Of a DNA stretch of 64,000 nt, positions 35,899-48,100 are shown piece after piece. This DNA comes from Yamagishiella unicocca. Lineage: Eukaryota > Chlorophyta > Chlorophyceae > Chlamydomonadales > Volvocaceae. The notes below the pieces were generated by a model that made no database searches, had not been told where the DNA came from, and saw only the letters and a program-made list of their open reading frames with translations. The position numbers and the translations under genes were made by a program. Each line of letters starts with the position of its first letter. The first letter of the stretch is position 1. The stretch covers positions 355,501-419,500 of the forward strand of contig BDSL01000081.1 in NCBI GenBank assembly GCA_003116995.1. Reading direction: 5' to 3'.

Positions 35899-38800
35899 CT
35901 AGCGGCGGCGGCGAGCGGCACCCCTGCACTCCTGCTCGAGGTGGCTTACAGCGCCTACGTCGTCGGTTTGGTGAATCAGATACGGGACGCCTCTCTCCTT
36001 CCGGTTGTAACCGACAGCGGCGCCAACGGATCCGGCGATAATGAGCGGCTGGTGAGCCTGCGGGCCCTCGTTGCGCCGATTGGCCGGGCGCTGTCGGGTC
36101 TACCGGACGCCGTGTTTCGGAGCGGTGGCGGCGGCGGCGACCTGGCGGTGCTGCGGGGAACGGGGAGCAGCGAGCAGATGGCGGCGCTGGGACGAGCGCT
36201 GCTGGAGGCGGATGGCGAGCTGGTGGGTGCTGGCGGGGTGGCTAAGGTGGCAGGGGTATGTAGTGGTAGTTGGGGGCAGGGCTGGGCAAGGTGGACAGTG
36301 CGCAGGCGGGGGTTCTGGACGGGACCGGAAGGGGCCAAGTCGGGGGATAAGGGCGCTGGGCACTGGGGGCACTGGGGGTGTAAGGGGGGAGGGCGGGGGC
36401 TGGAAGGCTCAGGCGTGTTAGCGAGGTCAAGGGAGGGCTCGGTCCATCATCCCCCGCCGAGCTGTAAGGGTGAAACCTCCTTTTGGGCCCTACGGACTCA
36501 TCCGCTGTTCGTCGCCTCCTCCCCTAACCCCCCTCCATGTCACTCACTGAAGGTGCCCCCTCCCTCCTCCCGCCCCTCCTCCCCCTCCCCTCCTCCTTCC
36601 CCTCCCCCTCCCCTCCTCCCCTCCTCCCTCCCTCCCCTCCTCCCTCCTCCCTCCCCTACCCTCCTCCCCTCCTCCCTCCCCTCCCCTCTCCCCTCCTCCC
36701 CGCACCCTCCCCAGCGCCCCTGTCGCCCCCTGGTGGCGGTGGGCTCCCACTCCATCTTGTTGGTGCTGCGGCTCGCCGCGGCCCTGAGCGAGGTGCGCCA
36801 GCAGAGCGCCCCGCTGCCGGCGCAGCCCCCCCGCCACCTCGGACAGCCCTGGTCCCCCGCCTTCCTGGCGGCGATGCAGAGCGACCTGGAGCTGATGGCG
36901 GGGCCCATCGGGATTCAGGCCATGACAAGCGGCGGACTGGCGGGCAAACACGGGGTACGATGATGGTCGGAAATGCGATAGTCGGCGAGTAGACAGAGGG
37001 GAGGCGCGGCTTGCCAAGGGGTGGCGAGGAAGTCCGTGGACACGACTGAGGGAGGAGGGAGGGAAGCGACTAGCAAGAGCAGGAGAAGAGTTTGGGACAC
37101 GCGTTTGAGGGGCTAGGGGGGGAGGGGTAGTGAAGAAGCCCCTAAGGAGGGGCTGACACGGGACGGGAGTGGGTGAGGAGGTCAGGGGCACTACTGGTGG
37201 TGACGACCACATGACCTCCTTCCCCCTCCCTGGACCACTGGACCACTCCCGCCGCCCTGCCATCCCCCTCCCGCTCCTCACCTCTCCCCGGTGGTGGAGG
37301 GGGGCCGAGGCGGGAGATTTGGGTCCCGTGGCATTGACCCGGCTTCGACCTGGTGACCCCTCCCCCTCCCCCTCCCCCTCCCCCTCCCCCTCCCCCTCCC
37401 CATACGACCATGACTAGCTACGTATCACGGAAGCACTCCACCCCCTGTCACCGTCCAGCTCACCCGCCCCTAGTGCCGCCCCACGGGTGTCCTCTCAACC
37501 CGCCGTCAAGTAACCAAAGCACTTCTCCACCGGCAGTAGTACCACATCCGCACCTCTGGCCACCAGCTCACCGGCTCATCGCCATCCACCCGTCCGGGCC
37601 CCCGCTACGTCTGTTCTAAACGGTTTTTTCGGGCATCCACGGGTCTTCCTCGAAACCCCTCTCCGGGCATGTCTGCCACCCACTCCCCCCCCGCAGGCCC
37701 CTTCCGCTGCCTCCGGCTCCAGCTCCTTGCCGCCCTCTGTGGTGGCGCTGCAGCTGCTGCCCTGCCCCCGCGGGTTGCGTGCAAGGGTGCGGGAGGCGGT
37801 AGCAAGCCCCCTGTGCCGGGTACCCTTCAGGACCACCTGGTGGGCGGGAGGGGGTGGGAGGGCGAGGAACCCCGTTTACGCAACGAAACAGGAGGGCACC
37901 GGTGGTTGTGGTGGTTGTGGCAGCGGTTGTTGTAGGGTTTGGAGCTGGGTCGGACGCAGCGGCAATCTCAATCATATGCCACCAGTACAGCAAATAGACC
38001 ACGATCTGCGTCTGGTGGGAGAAACCATCAGCAGCATTCGTTCATGTGTGAGGATGATACAAATTTCCCTTGACCTAACCCAACCTTCCGCATCTCCCCC
38101 CTCAAGCCCCCCTCGTCCTCCGCCCCCGCACCACAGGAGCTGTGAGTGCGGTGACGCGGCCGAGCTGACCCGGTTGCAGCAGAAGCTGCGGGCGGCGGTG
38201 GCGGCCTCGCTGCGCTGCCAGCGGGTGGCGGTGGTGGAGGCGGGCAGCCCGGTGATGCTGGAGGCGGCGGTGATGGTGCTGGCAAAGGTGAGAGGCTGGG
38301 TGGTGTCCCAGTGCGTAGAGCGGCGTAGAAGTGGTGCGCGGATGGGTGGGTGGATGTGGGTGGGTCCCTCGGCATCATCATGACGCACCGCCGTTAGGAC
38401 CAGGAGGGGGGGAAGGGGGTTTCGAGGAAGACCCGTGGATGCCAGAAATAACCCGGGGGGTGGAGGAGGGCAGGCGGAGGGCAGCTAGCCGGGGGATATG
38501 TCCCGGAGCAAACCCACGCGAACAGAGTGTCTGACACAGCCACGGTCTGCGTGGGATAGTGAACGCGCAGATTACCCACAATGACAACAACCGCCAACCG
38601 CCAGCCAGATCCAACCCCAACCGACGCTGCCCCCCTCCCCAGTGCCGCTCCGAGCTGCGGGTGGGTCCCGGCCGGGACATCTTGCTGGTGCCGGCCCGCC
38701 CCTCCCTGGAGGACCACCCGGCGGTCAAACACCTGGCTGCCAAGCTCGTCAACGCGGTGTACGACCCTCGGGAGCTGAGGCAGCAGCAGACGAGGAAGCC

Positions 38801-39650
38801 GGACGGCGGCGGCCTGTCCCCGAAGACCAGGGCGGGTAGGTGGGGGTTTAGGATTTCGCTGGGTAACGTAGGCGCGCGTGTTTGCCACATAAGGCGATGA
38901 GGGTGGGTAGGTGGCAGGCGACCCAGCTGACCCGTGGGTCGTGCTTGGGCCATCAAGCCAGGGCGGTGCGTCGCGGTGCTGCCGCCGGGCCTTGCGTAGA
39001 GCCCAGCAGCTCGCAATAGTGTGGCTAACACACATTGGTTTGGCTAACACACATGCTTCTCCGCAGCTTACGGTACCACAAGCTTGCTGTTCTCTTTTTG
39101 TGATGAGGGCTTACGGCCGTTTTCCTTGTTTCCGAGGGAAGGTCGCGAGGGCGCCCTTTCGTTTGCAACGCCGCCGCTGTCGTTGTTCGTTGCACCGATG
39201 AGACCAGTCGGATCCGATGAAGGCCAAAACCCTGCCCCTGACGCAAACCCCCCTCCCTCCCTCCCTCCCCTCCCTCCCTCCCTCCTCTCAGCCGTCCGAG
39301 CTCTATTTGGCATCCCCGACAATGACGGCAGCCCGCGCGCGCCCGACGGCGGCGGTGAAAGCGGCGACTGCCGCCGCGAGGCGGACGTCGTACCGATATC
39401 CCTGCGTGCCGACTGGCGGCTACGTCGTCGCGCCGCCATGTGCCTCTCGGTCAGCAGCCTCCTGGGGCAGAGCGGCGGCCAGGAATCGAACCAGATGAGC
39501 ATCGCGATGGAGAGCCTGCTGGGGGGCGGACCCCAGTCGCCCCAGGGCGGGTCGCTGCCGCTGCTGGTGGTGCTGGACTGCGGGGGCGGGGCCACGGACG
39601 TGGGGCAGGCGGCGGATGCATGGCAGCAGCGGCAGCAGCAGCGGCAGTAG
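32007..39650 (+). CDS. Large polyQ- and polyG-containing protein of unknown function, nine exons
   Basis: Exons 32007-33980, 34321-34480, 34993-35057, 35590-36222, 36715-36954, 37697-37839, 38137-38287, 38643-38835 and 39067-39650. All phases agree and give about 1380 residues. Exon 1 starts with a helical stretch (LAAQHRRIRVSTQLG, RARLERRLAGRRADYQPYI), then a long disordered Q/P/A-rich region with several CAG-encoded polyQ runs, then a helical block (WVALLELTQRYQRAKDAVEA). Exons 2-8 are mostly amphipathic helices (RAALLLRCLVEVRTAQRLA, MDALVAVVRACCAAGFLQHP), interrupted by about 30 near-continuous glycines in exon 4. Exon 9 has TSLLFSFCDEGLRPFSLF. The helical parts are suggestive of a helical-repeat scaffold, but I recognise no family. 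An in-frame ATG at 32088 is an alternative start. The stop lies in a CAG/TAG microsatellite; a donor just before it (GAC before GTGGGG) could lead to a further exon. Confidence 0.6.
33981..34195 (+). repeat. 13-bp tandem repeat filling intron 1 of the polyQ gene
   Basis: About 16 copies of G/C-TACTGGGGCTGG (13 nt) follow directly after the donor CAG/GTGGGG. Because 13 is not divisible by 3, all three frames cycle through the same open Gly/Trp/Tyr/Leu-rich peptide. Confidence 0.9.
35098..35335 (+). repeat. 20-bp tandem repeat in intron 3 of the polyQ gene
   Basis: About twelve copies of TGACCCCAGCTACTGCTGTC with substitutions, the later ones drifting to TATATGACCCCAGCTACTGC. Confidence 0.9.
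35531..35573 (+). repeat. Dispersed intronic element, copy 1
   Basis: The copy runs CCTAAACGG, a T-run, then CATCCACGGGTCTTCCTCG and AAAC. It ends about 15 nt before the acceptor of exon 4 of the polyQ gene. Similarity to copy 3 extends about 20 nt upstream (ATGCACCTC). Confidence 0.8.
36557..36712 (+). repeat. C/T-rich tract in intron 4 of the polyQ gene
   Basis: About 155 nt of (CCCTCCT)-like polypyrimidine sequence lead directly to the exon 5 acceptor CCCCAG at 36714. Confidence 0.8.
37352..37402 (+). repeat. (CCCCCT)n hexamer tract
   Basis: About eight CCCCCT units in intron 5 of the polyQ gene. The opposite strand has regular G5 runs that could form a quadruplex. Confidence 0.85.
37614..37657 (+). 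repeat. Dispersed intronic element, copy 2
   Basis: TCTAAACGGTTTTTTCGGG is followed by the core CATCCACGGGTCTTCCTCG and AAAC. It lies about 40 nt before the exon 6 acceptor at 37696 of the polyQ gene. Confidence 0.8.
38417..38452 (-). repeat. Dispersed intronic element, copy 4 (inverted)
   Basis: The plus strand reads GGTTTCGAGGAAGACCCGTG and then GATGCC, the reverse complement of the core in copies 1-3. It lies mid-intron between exons 7 and 8 of the polyQ gene. Confidence 0.8.
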
Positions 39651-42600
39651 CAGTAGTAGCAGTAGTAACAGCAGCGGGGGCAGGCGTAGCACCCAGCTCA
39701 ACACATTCATCATTACTTTCTCGGCGGGAGATGAGGGAGGAAGCTCGGATGGGTACGGCCGGTACGGCACGCGGCAGGCGTCGGCAGCGCGGCGGGTAGT
39801 ACGACGGCGGCAGCTGCTGCCCAGCTGCTGCCCGGACCAGCCGTGGGCGGTCGGAGTTGTTTGGCGGAACGGACGACGTACAGGTCGGCAGTCGGGCGAC
39901 GGGGGTGTGTGGTGGGCATAGCTCGGCTGCAGCCGGCGAGCAATGAGGCGGAGCAGCAGGTGGAGCCGGGCCGCCGGTACCCTCCCTGGCGCTGCGTCCA
40001 ACTACCTGCGCCCTCAGTACGGCGCCCTCGTACGTCAACCCATTCGCTTTTACAGGCAGAGGTGCAGGCAAGAGGGCCGCCAAGGGCCTCTGTTGCAGCT
40101 GCAGCTGCTGCACGGCTGCAGACTCCGGGTGGGAGGGGCGAGGTGGCGTGGGGTCTGGGCTATGGGGCTGTGCCAGGCGCAGGCGAGGAGCTCTTGCAGG
40201 GGGCGGAGAGGAAGGGGGGAGGGTGGCGGAGCAAGTGGCAGCCTCCCCCGTCGATCCCCTCGTGCGGCCCGGGAGGCGGCAGTGACGCCCGTCTCCGGCC
40301 TGCCCTCGCCAACCGCCCACTCTCCCCGCCGCCCCTCTGTAGTCCAGGCCGCGTCTGTGGGGTGTTGCACACTCGGGGTTCCTCGCACTACAGCCGCAGT
40401 GGCCTGACACCTGCAGCCAGCCGCAGGAGCTGGTAGCCGCAGGTGCTGGTAGGGCTGGTAGGTGGAACTCACCCAGCTGGAAAGGTTGCCTCACAAAGGT
40501 TGGGCAGCTGGGAGCGGGCCACAGCGGGGCGGGGGGCGAGTAGCGAGGAGACCCCGTTGGGTTGTTGCGAAAAGACCCGACATTATTCGACTTGCGAAGT
40601 GTGGCTGGCGCATAGGCTTCGGACACCTGGTTGCGAGCGCATACTGGCGCTTTTGGATTGACTGCCGAAACACCTGTGGAGGTGGCCCCTCCGCGGCCTG
40701 TTCCTCACGGTAAAAAGGAACAAAGGAACGCCAGCAGCCGCAGCCGTAAGGGTCGCAGCGAGGGGGGTTTGTTGTGTTGGCCTCGATCGCTGAAAGATGG
40801 CGAATGAGGTGTGGTGGCTTCGACGTACGTACGGCACCTGGAAAGAAAGGGGGCGAAAGGTCGACACGTGGGCCCGTGGTTGTAGTAACACGTGGGCCCG
40901 TGGTGACGTCTGACCAATAATCTGTCAAGTTATCCATGTGCGGGATGCGGACAGTACCCGATTCCTCTGCTGGAATCGGGGTAAGAAGGAGCCGGGCATG
41001 AAGGCGCGGTGGGGTAGGCCGGTAGTGTGTGGCGGCCATGGAGTGTTCACCCCTTTTGAGCTGATGCGACGGAACAAAACGGCTTCCCTGGTTTTGAATG
41101 CCTTTGGTGAGTCATTGCGAAGGAAGCCCGTTTATATGACCTAGGAGACGATGTTGAAAACTAGCGGCCGAAACGGCTTTAGAGGGGGTCAAGTATATTG
41201 ATGCGTGACATGAGCCGACAGGGACGCGGCACTTGCATGACGTCATGGTGTCGTTCCGTGGTTTTCAGACCGAAGGATTCCGTCGTAACCAAAGTGCGGC
41301 ATGAGAATGGGGATGATTCGCGCCACCATCTGTGGTGTATGCATCTAGTGTTGGTGCCCTGGCGGGGCCACAAGGAGGGAGGAAAGGGGTCGCTTGGCAG
41401 TGGGGGGCCTAAATCTGTCAGCCCTCCCATCTCGGTTGCCGATTCCCGGACCTTTCCCTCCTTTGCTTGTGGGTTCACTAGCTGACTTTGTATATATTCA
41501 TCGCCGTCTCCTCTTAAGTTTGTGTTCCTCTTTATGTACAGCGGGGTCGGTCGAAGCCACCAAGCAATGTGGATCCGGAGTGCAGCGGGGCCAGTGGCAG
41601 CATCACATGACCCGATGCAATTCACGGACTTCTGATGCGTCAGACATGTACGGATGTGGGCAAGGCACAGGCCACGTGCCGACATCCGTACGGATGTACG
41701 GACCACGTGCTGGCCCCAGCTGAAGACGCCGCCAGCTAAGCGGGAGCGAACATTTTTGTCCACGGACAGCTGCAGGCTATGTCGCGTTCACGGCTCATTA
41801 GAGCACCAGTAAGTCCTGGGACCCAAAGGAAAACACGAGGTCAAAAGTGCGGTGCAAGCTGAACGCGCCATCCGCCAGGCTTGGAGCCAGTTAAGCGCCA
41901 TGAGATGGACAGTCCAATTGCAGCTGCGTCGGGCTGCTCTTAAACGTTATTTGATCGGCCAGGTTCGCAGACCGGGCGTGGCTGCTCCTCGTTCTGGGCC
42001 CCAGCCCATGGGCGCCTACTCGGCGAGTGCGCGAATGTGCTTCAGCGTTGGAATCTTATTGCAGTCTGATGTGGGAACCGTCCGTTCGCGCCCGTTATGC
42101 CGGTCTGGCTGAAAAGCGTAAGTGGTTGTCTCAGCTGGGTTTTTTCTAGCTTCGCTGGATGAGGAGGTTTACTTCGTCGTTCGCGCCTCTGTGTGGCAAA
42201 CTCCAGGATTAATTAGCTCCTACGCTATCAGAGAGTTATAAAATAATCGTACGTGCTGTTGGCGCCGCCGATTCCGGCAGCGCAACAAGACTCGACCAGG
42301 CGAGTGTGCTCACCTTCGGCACTCAAATGGGTTATTGGCAGCTACGTCGTGGAAAGTACCACTGCCACTGTTGGCCTTAGCGAAGTCGGGAGTAGCTGCT
42401 TAGTTGTCTCTTCACCGCCTCTTGAGGCACCATACGACAGCTATATTCCCGGACGTGGCCGCCCAAAACAAGCAGGTAGTGGTCGTTTCCCTGGACTGCA
42501 ATGTCCAGATTTCGAAGGGTAAGATTGGAATCAGTTTGGATAAAACTCACGCGGTTCCGCCGCGCTGTCGCATACATCACAACATGGGAACACAGCAGTT

Positions 42601-43073
42601 CGCTCCGTGAGCCCGACGCGTACAAAGCAATGTAATTGCCTGCCTAGCACTGTCCGAAAAAATAGTGACAGCTCCAATTGGAAACACCTGGACCCAACAG
42701 CTCCGAAGCGGCACGTGCAGTACATTATTACCGATTCTTAGGGGTCTACTGGACGCATGCCCGTGCACAATAACTGGATCGCTGCTGTCTAACCATCTGC
42801 TTATACTGTGTTATTATTGTTGAGTAGCAACAGCATCTCGAGCCCCGGCGAGGGGACGGCAAGCAGAGCCGACGGGGAGGCGCCGATCGTTGCCTAATTG
42901 TCCTGTCACACTGGATAGGTATTAATGCCGATAGTATGCTACCAAGGCTCCAGCTTGTTACATCAGCTGAGGTGCACGCTAGGATTTGCTCAACTACCGG
43001 TAACCTTCGACGCGGATAGTGTTCTGGCGCTGGCAGCCGTCTATTAAGGTCCTAGAGCTAGTGCTGGATACAT
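39651..43073. other. Intergenic region, no gene recognised
   Basis: The first kilobase continues GC-rich and has overlapping frames on both strands without family resemblance; extra 3' exons of the polyQ gene could lie here (acceptor-like CTTTTACAG near 40055). Near 40864 and 40887 the string ACACGTGGGCCCGTGGT occurs twice. From 41 to 43 kb composition drops toward intergenic levels. The last few hundred bases should contain the promoter of the gene starting at 43074. Confidence 0.45.
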
Positions 43074-43691
43074 ATGGAATCATTTATTGAAGGCGCCGAG
43101 TTAGGAGACCGTGCAGGCGCAGCCAAGGACAACCTGAATTACGAGCTGTGTCGCCCACCCTCATTAATGCCGTCATCAAGCTCCGGATGCGGCGCAAATG
43201 CCAGTTCAGTGCAGAGGGTCAAAGGCTCCTGTCCTAAGCCACCCAGAAGGCATGGCACCGACGTGACTGATTCGATGGAAAGAAGAGCTTTTCCAGTCGG
43301 TCCGCACCCTGCCACCTCCCCCACAATCGCTGGCATTGCGGTCATAAATTTCCATGCAGCAGGCGAGGGCCTTCTCAGCTTCTCCATGCGCAGCCCGCTT
43401 AGTCCCGAGGCGCCCGGCCAGCAGGACATCACATCGCAACCTGATTCGGGAGGCGGATCGGCGCCTGTGCATTCCTGCTCATCGCCCCGGCGCGCCTCTC
43501 TCAGCGGATCGCTCTCCTCCTCCCCCGCGCCGCGCTCCTCAGTTCAGCTGGCGCCTGCACCGCCCCCGGGGTACGTGCGCCAGGCAACGACACCTGGCAG
43601 CGCACAGAACATGAAGCAACTTCAAAACTACCAGCAATACAACCACCAGCACCACCAAGAACACCAGCACCAGCAACTCAGGTGGCAAAAC

Positions 43692-43726
<35 letters not shown>

Positions 43727-44879
43727 ACAACAACAGCAGCAGCCACAACAACAGCAGCAACAGGCGCTACAAAAACAGCCCACCCAGCAGCAGGCGGCCG
43801 GAACAGCAACGGACAGAACCATAGTTCGGCAACCCAGCTGGGGGACGGCACTGCTGCGCACTTTCAGCGCGCCGCTCAGCCGTCCAACAAGCCCGGAGCA
43901 GGCTCGGACCAGCGGCGACTGGACGCAGCAAGCCGAAGGCTGGAGCAGCGCTGACGGCTGGACCGGCCGTACGGATCCAGGAGACGCAGCCGGATCCGTC
44001 TTGAAGCCGTACGGATTCCTGCCCGCGCCCGCCATCACTCCCCCGCTGAAGCCCCAGTGGCTCACTGCCCGCCTCGCCTCTTCGCGACACACCGCCGCCT
44101 CGGCCTTCACCTCCTTCACCGCAGCCCCGAGGTCCGCGCTCCGCTCCTCCTCCGGCGCAACCGCCTACACACCCCCCGCCGCCGATGCCAGCGGCTCCCG
44201 GCCCAAACAGCGCCTCCTGCCCCGAACCCCGCCGCAACGGCATTTTTCAAACAGCCGCGCTCGGAGCCTGGTCGAGAACCTCACCTTCCTTAACCGCGGC
44301 AACACGCTCAACCCGCCGCTAAACGAGCGCATCAACCGCATCTTCCGGCAAGTACTGCCGCCGCCCACGGCAGCTACGGTGATGCTGCAGGCAGTTCCGT
44401 CGCCCATGGCCCCGACCACGCCGCCGCCACCGCCGCCGCCGGTGGCGACGGCGCAGTTAGGCCTCGCGCTGCAGCAGCTGGGGCGCGAGGCGGTGGCGCA
44501 GCGGACTCGAGCGGGAAGCGCACAGAACGGCGCCGAGTCGGTGTCAGGGGTGGCGGTTTCGGAGCGCTGGGCAGGCAACGCTCCCTCCATGAGCTCCAGG
44601 AGCTTCGCCAACAGTGCGGCCTGGGTGTCTCGCAGGGATGAGTGGGGCCACAATGCCGTTACGGCGAGCACAGAAAGTGGGGTGGTCGTCGGCGGCGACG
44701 ACGGTTGGGTTGATTGCATACCCGATGTCGACACGGCCGCGCTGGTGCCCTCGCAGCCTGGGCCGCTGCAGCTGCAGGGCGTGTCGTACCGGGCCTCGAA
44801 GGCGGCGTGCCGGGCTTTGGTGAACATCCGCCGGCCCGGCATTAACCTGCGTATGCGGGCGATGGTGGCCGAGGAGTAG
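43074..44879 (+). CDS. Disordered Q/S/P-rich protein, member A of a local paralogous pair, single exon
   Basis: A continuous frame of 601 residues from ATG at 43074. It has an acidic start, a His/Gln-rich tract with CAG-encoded polyQ (around residues 185-240), and Ser/Pro-rich disorder. Three short conserved blocks are shared with the gene at 48824: TLNPPLNERINRIF, NSAAWVSRRDEW, and VSYRASKAACRALV near the C-terminus. A proline run lies between blocks 1 and 2. There are no membrane segments or catalytic motifs. I do not recognise the family; short conserved motifs in disordered sequence suggest docking or structural roles, but that is inference. The ATG follows a frame that is closed upstream, and a TGTAA signal lies about 190 nt downstream. 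Confidence 0.7.
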
Positions 44880-44984
44880 CGGGCTAGCAGCGGAAGGGGT
44901 GCGAAGATGACACGATTCCGAATGACACGATTCCGCCTTAGCATTTTGGATGGGGAACCTATGGCTCGACGTCCGATTATTAAT

Positions 44985-45129
44985 GTGGCGTCATGCCGAT
45001 CAAGGCGCGCATGGGAGCGCAAAGCTGATGTTGTTTTCAAAGAGGACTTTTGGTTACCAATATGCTGTAATGCCGATTGGTTTGCGTTTGGGAGCTCAAA
45101 TCTGGTGTTGCTTCAAAGTGGACCTTCGG
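44985..45129 (+). repeat. Diverged tandem duplication of about 72 bp
   Basis: Two adjacent segments share the order TCATGCCGAT or TAATGCCGAT, then GGGAGC(G/T)CAAA, TGTTG, TTTCAAAG or CTTCAAAG, and GGAC(T/C)TT(T/C)GG, at roughly 70% similarity by eye. Confidence 0.5.
45066..45070 (+). terminator. Polyadenylation signal TGTAA for the 43-kb gene
   Basis: TGTAA lies about 190 nt beyond the stop codon of the gene ending at 44879. Confidence 0.45.
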
Positions 45130-48100
45130 ACTGGCGTCGTAAAGCCTTGGTGGGGCTCACCTTGAGCAAAGGCATCATGGTTGCAACTTTGGTTTCGGAG
45201 GAATATGCTGACGGCGTGCAGCTAAGGGTGGATGCCACACTGTCGTGAGCAATCAATGTGCGTCGGTTAGGGCTTGAAGGCTGTTGCTGCTGCTGCCTGG
45301 GGAGCGCTGCTGCGGGGGGGGGGAAGTGCTGCTGTGGAGGAATGCGTGGGCTGCCAGTCTCTTTTGCGGTACTGATGCTGTATCCGGGTGCACCGCTCTT
45401 CTTTGATGCCCTCTCCTTACTTTGGTTGGTCACGCATGTTTGGGTGTCTCGCGTCGACCAAGCTTCGCAGTAACAGGTCAGGTCGTAACCTGAGCCGGAC
45501 ATTCAGGGGCCTACACGTCGCAGTTAAGTAACACGGTTCAACGGATGCCGGGCTTGTGGAGGCCTCACTCATGCACTGGCGCTGTTGGGAACGTGCAATC
45601 AGGTATTATGGGTCTTGAGTAAATTAATAGTTTGATGCAGGTGATTGCGGCGTTCTTGACTTGGAACATAGTTTGTGAAGGAATCTCGGACGATATTTTG
45701 TGGGGGAAATTCGCATGATGCTCGGGCATGTGTACTGCATTACCCCAACCCCTAGTCCACGATTCCATCCCATACTCGCTTCCTGCCAACACTTCCTACT
45801 GCCGTGGTCCCGTGGATGGTCGGTGGTCTTTGGGGACTGTAGTGCCTGGTACTTTGTACTTTTTCCCTTGGCGGAGCAGTGGGCATCATAAGCAAGCAAT
45901 TGGGGATGCAATGCCCGCTTCGAGGGAGAAATGGGTCCGGGCCAAAGATGCGAGCGTATACGTGGTTGATGGCAGCGGGTCAAACACCGAACGAGCTAAT
46001 CGTACGGGCTTGACCCTAGTGTACGGTACGTCGTGTGCGGTACTTGAAATGTATCTTGATGTGCGGGCAGGAGGGATGATGAGCTGTTATGATGGACGGA
46101 AGTGTATACCCTTTGTGGCAATTTGTTTGTATTTTTACGCTCATGGTTGGGTCTTTGCCGTTGGTCCGAGGGCTGCCTGGTTACCATAGACCCGCCCTAG
46201 GCACCCCTGGTTGGGCTCAAAAGCGGCTGGTAGGTCGCCATGCTACAGCCTGGTCGCGTCCCGTCGTGCAAGGAAGAACGGGCACGTGGCCTCCCTCCTT
46301 GATTGATAAGGCGAATTGCTGATTGTAGACTGGTTTCGGAGCCGTTGGCATGTGGTGCCGGCCTCGACTTCGTCCGCCTCTATGGGTACTTGCGTTGGGT
46401 CTGCGGAGCGGCAGTTACTGCGCTGGGAACTGACTAGCTGTTTCCCGAGGGAGCAGTGATGCGGGGACTAAATGATGGATTACGTTGCCCGCGCAGGGGA
46501 GATCCCTTGCGCCGTGATGATTAGTTGGCCCGCTAGCGGCCTGCTTGTGTGCGCGATGGCTAGGAGGTGTTGCTGACATCGGGGCGGGTGTTGTGTCTAA
46601 TGGGTAAGGATCGGGGCACGTGTCGATTATGCATGTACGGATGCTATGCATGTAAGGATGCTAATGGATAGCGGTACGGCCGTCGGGGGCTACTCGGGGT
46701 GTTGGTGTATATGTGTGGGTGGATGGGTGTTATTTGAACGCTAAGTAGCCAATATATTAGTAGCGGGGTATGTGTGCAATATGGAAGCTACCACTGACTG
46801 GTGCCTTACCTTCAGGACCGGTGTAAAAAGGAGCACATTTCCACAGCTGCATGTGCGTTCAGGACAGGCGTGCTGGTCTACGGCTAGTGTGTGTTGAGTG
46901 CTCGTGCCCACCCGCCTGCCCACGTTTGGGTGACAGCTGGGCAGGATGGGCGGGAGGTGGTCAGCAGCTGGCCCTCATCCCCTCACCCCATCACCGCCTC
47001 ACGCCCTCATACCCTCACATCCTGGACTTACACATCACGGGAGACGGGGATGGGCCCCAGCAGCTGCAGGGCTGTTGATTTAGATAACCATCACCACCAC
47101 CACAGAGTGTGCAAGCGAGGGGGCGGCAGTGTGGTGCTGCACGAGGCCAAAACCGCGCATTACCGAACGACCCTACTCTTGCCTGGGCCCCGGACCCGGC
47201 CCGGTTCGCCCGCACGCGAGGTCCCACGTCGCCGCCTCGGTCGTCCAGCGTCTGGCCCTGGCATTCCTTGATAAGGGGCACAACATGATGCCGACTGGTC
47301 GCACCTATCGCGCCACGACGATTGGTCGAGCTTTGGTCGCACCTGGCACACCATTACGTTGCTTGTGAAGCGGCAGTAGCGAACTGCGGTCCGGCGCTGA
47401 AGCGGCTTCTCCAGCGGTAACGGAGATAGGGAAAACGGACGTGCGGAGTTGCTCCTCGTACGTGGGGTCAGTGAAAGGGCTGCCCGCGACGGTCCGCGTA
47501 TGTAGATTGTCCACAGCCAGCCGAGCGGGCCGCAACCAGCCGATTTGTTTTAGAGAGACTTTTGGTTTGCGGGCCTGGGGAAAAGAGACGGGCCCTAATG
47601 GCCAGGTATGGCCCAGGTGGCCCCTGGCGCCCTCCCAGCTCGTCAGCACGTCATGGATGCTCAACGCGTCAAACGAGCTCGGATTGGGTACACTAAATCA
47701 TAATTTTGTTTTATGCATGTCGGACTCCGTCCGTTTGCTGCCGTAGGCGGTGCCGCGTAGCGCTCGTTAATTTGTATCATGGGTGGGACGGTCTACAGGA
47801 GCTACTGCAGGTCGGTATCATTTTTAGTGTCCCCATAAGACGCTTCAACCATCTCAGGACATTGGCCATCGGTGGGAGTTACGTCATTGAGTTGCGCTGG
47901 ACCGCTTGGCCACGCTTGGTCTGCCCCACCCTGCCACGGCATTTATGCCGGCGAAATCCCGCGGACAACGACGTACCGCGTATTAATGAAGTTGCGAAAC
48001 AATAATTTATTGTAACTTATTCATCAACTCTGATGAGGTGGGCGGAAGCCTGATTGAAGGTCGCTGCCGCACCCGTCAACGCACCCACTCCTACGACTGT

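Noticed and set aside
36544..37281. 245-codon minus-strand frame through the CT-rich intron
   Set aside because: It is antisense to polyQ-gene exon 5 and a polypyrimidine tract, giving an artificial Gly/Arg/Glu-rich peptide.
39451..40626. 391-codon minus-strand Pro/Ala-rich frame
   Set aside because: It overlaps exon 9 of the polyQ gene antisense, shows no family resemblance and no splice or motif support.
44950..45165. Peptide YAVMPIGLRLGAQIW resembling the reverse-transcriptase VMPFGL motif
   Set aside because: The resemblance covers only about ten residues, no other reverse-transcriptase motif is nearby, and the stretch is one half of a local duplication.
45728..46189. 153-codon plus-strand frame
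   Set aside because: Codon use is unlike the GC3-rich genes here, there is no homology or splice support, and it lies in low-GC intergenic DNA.
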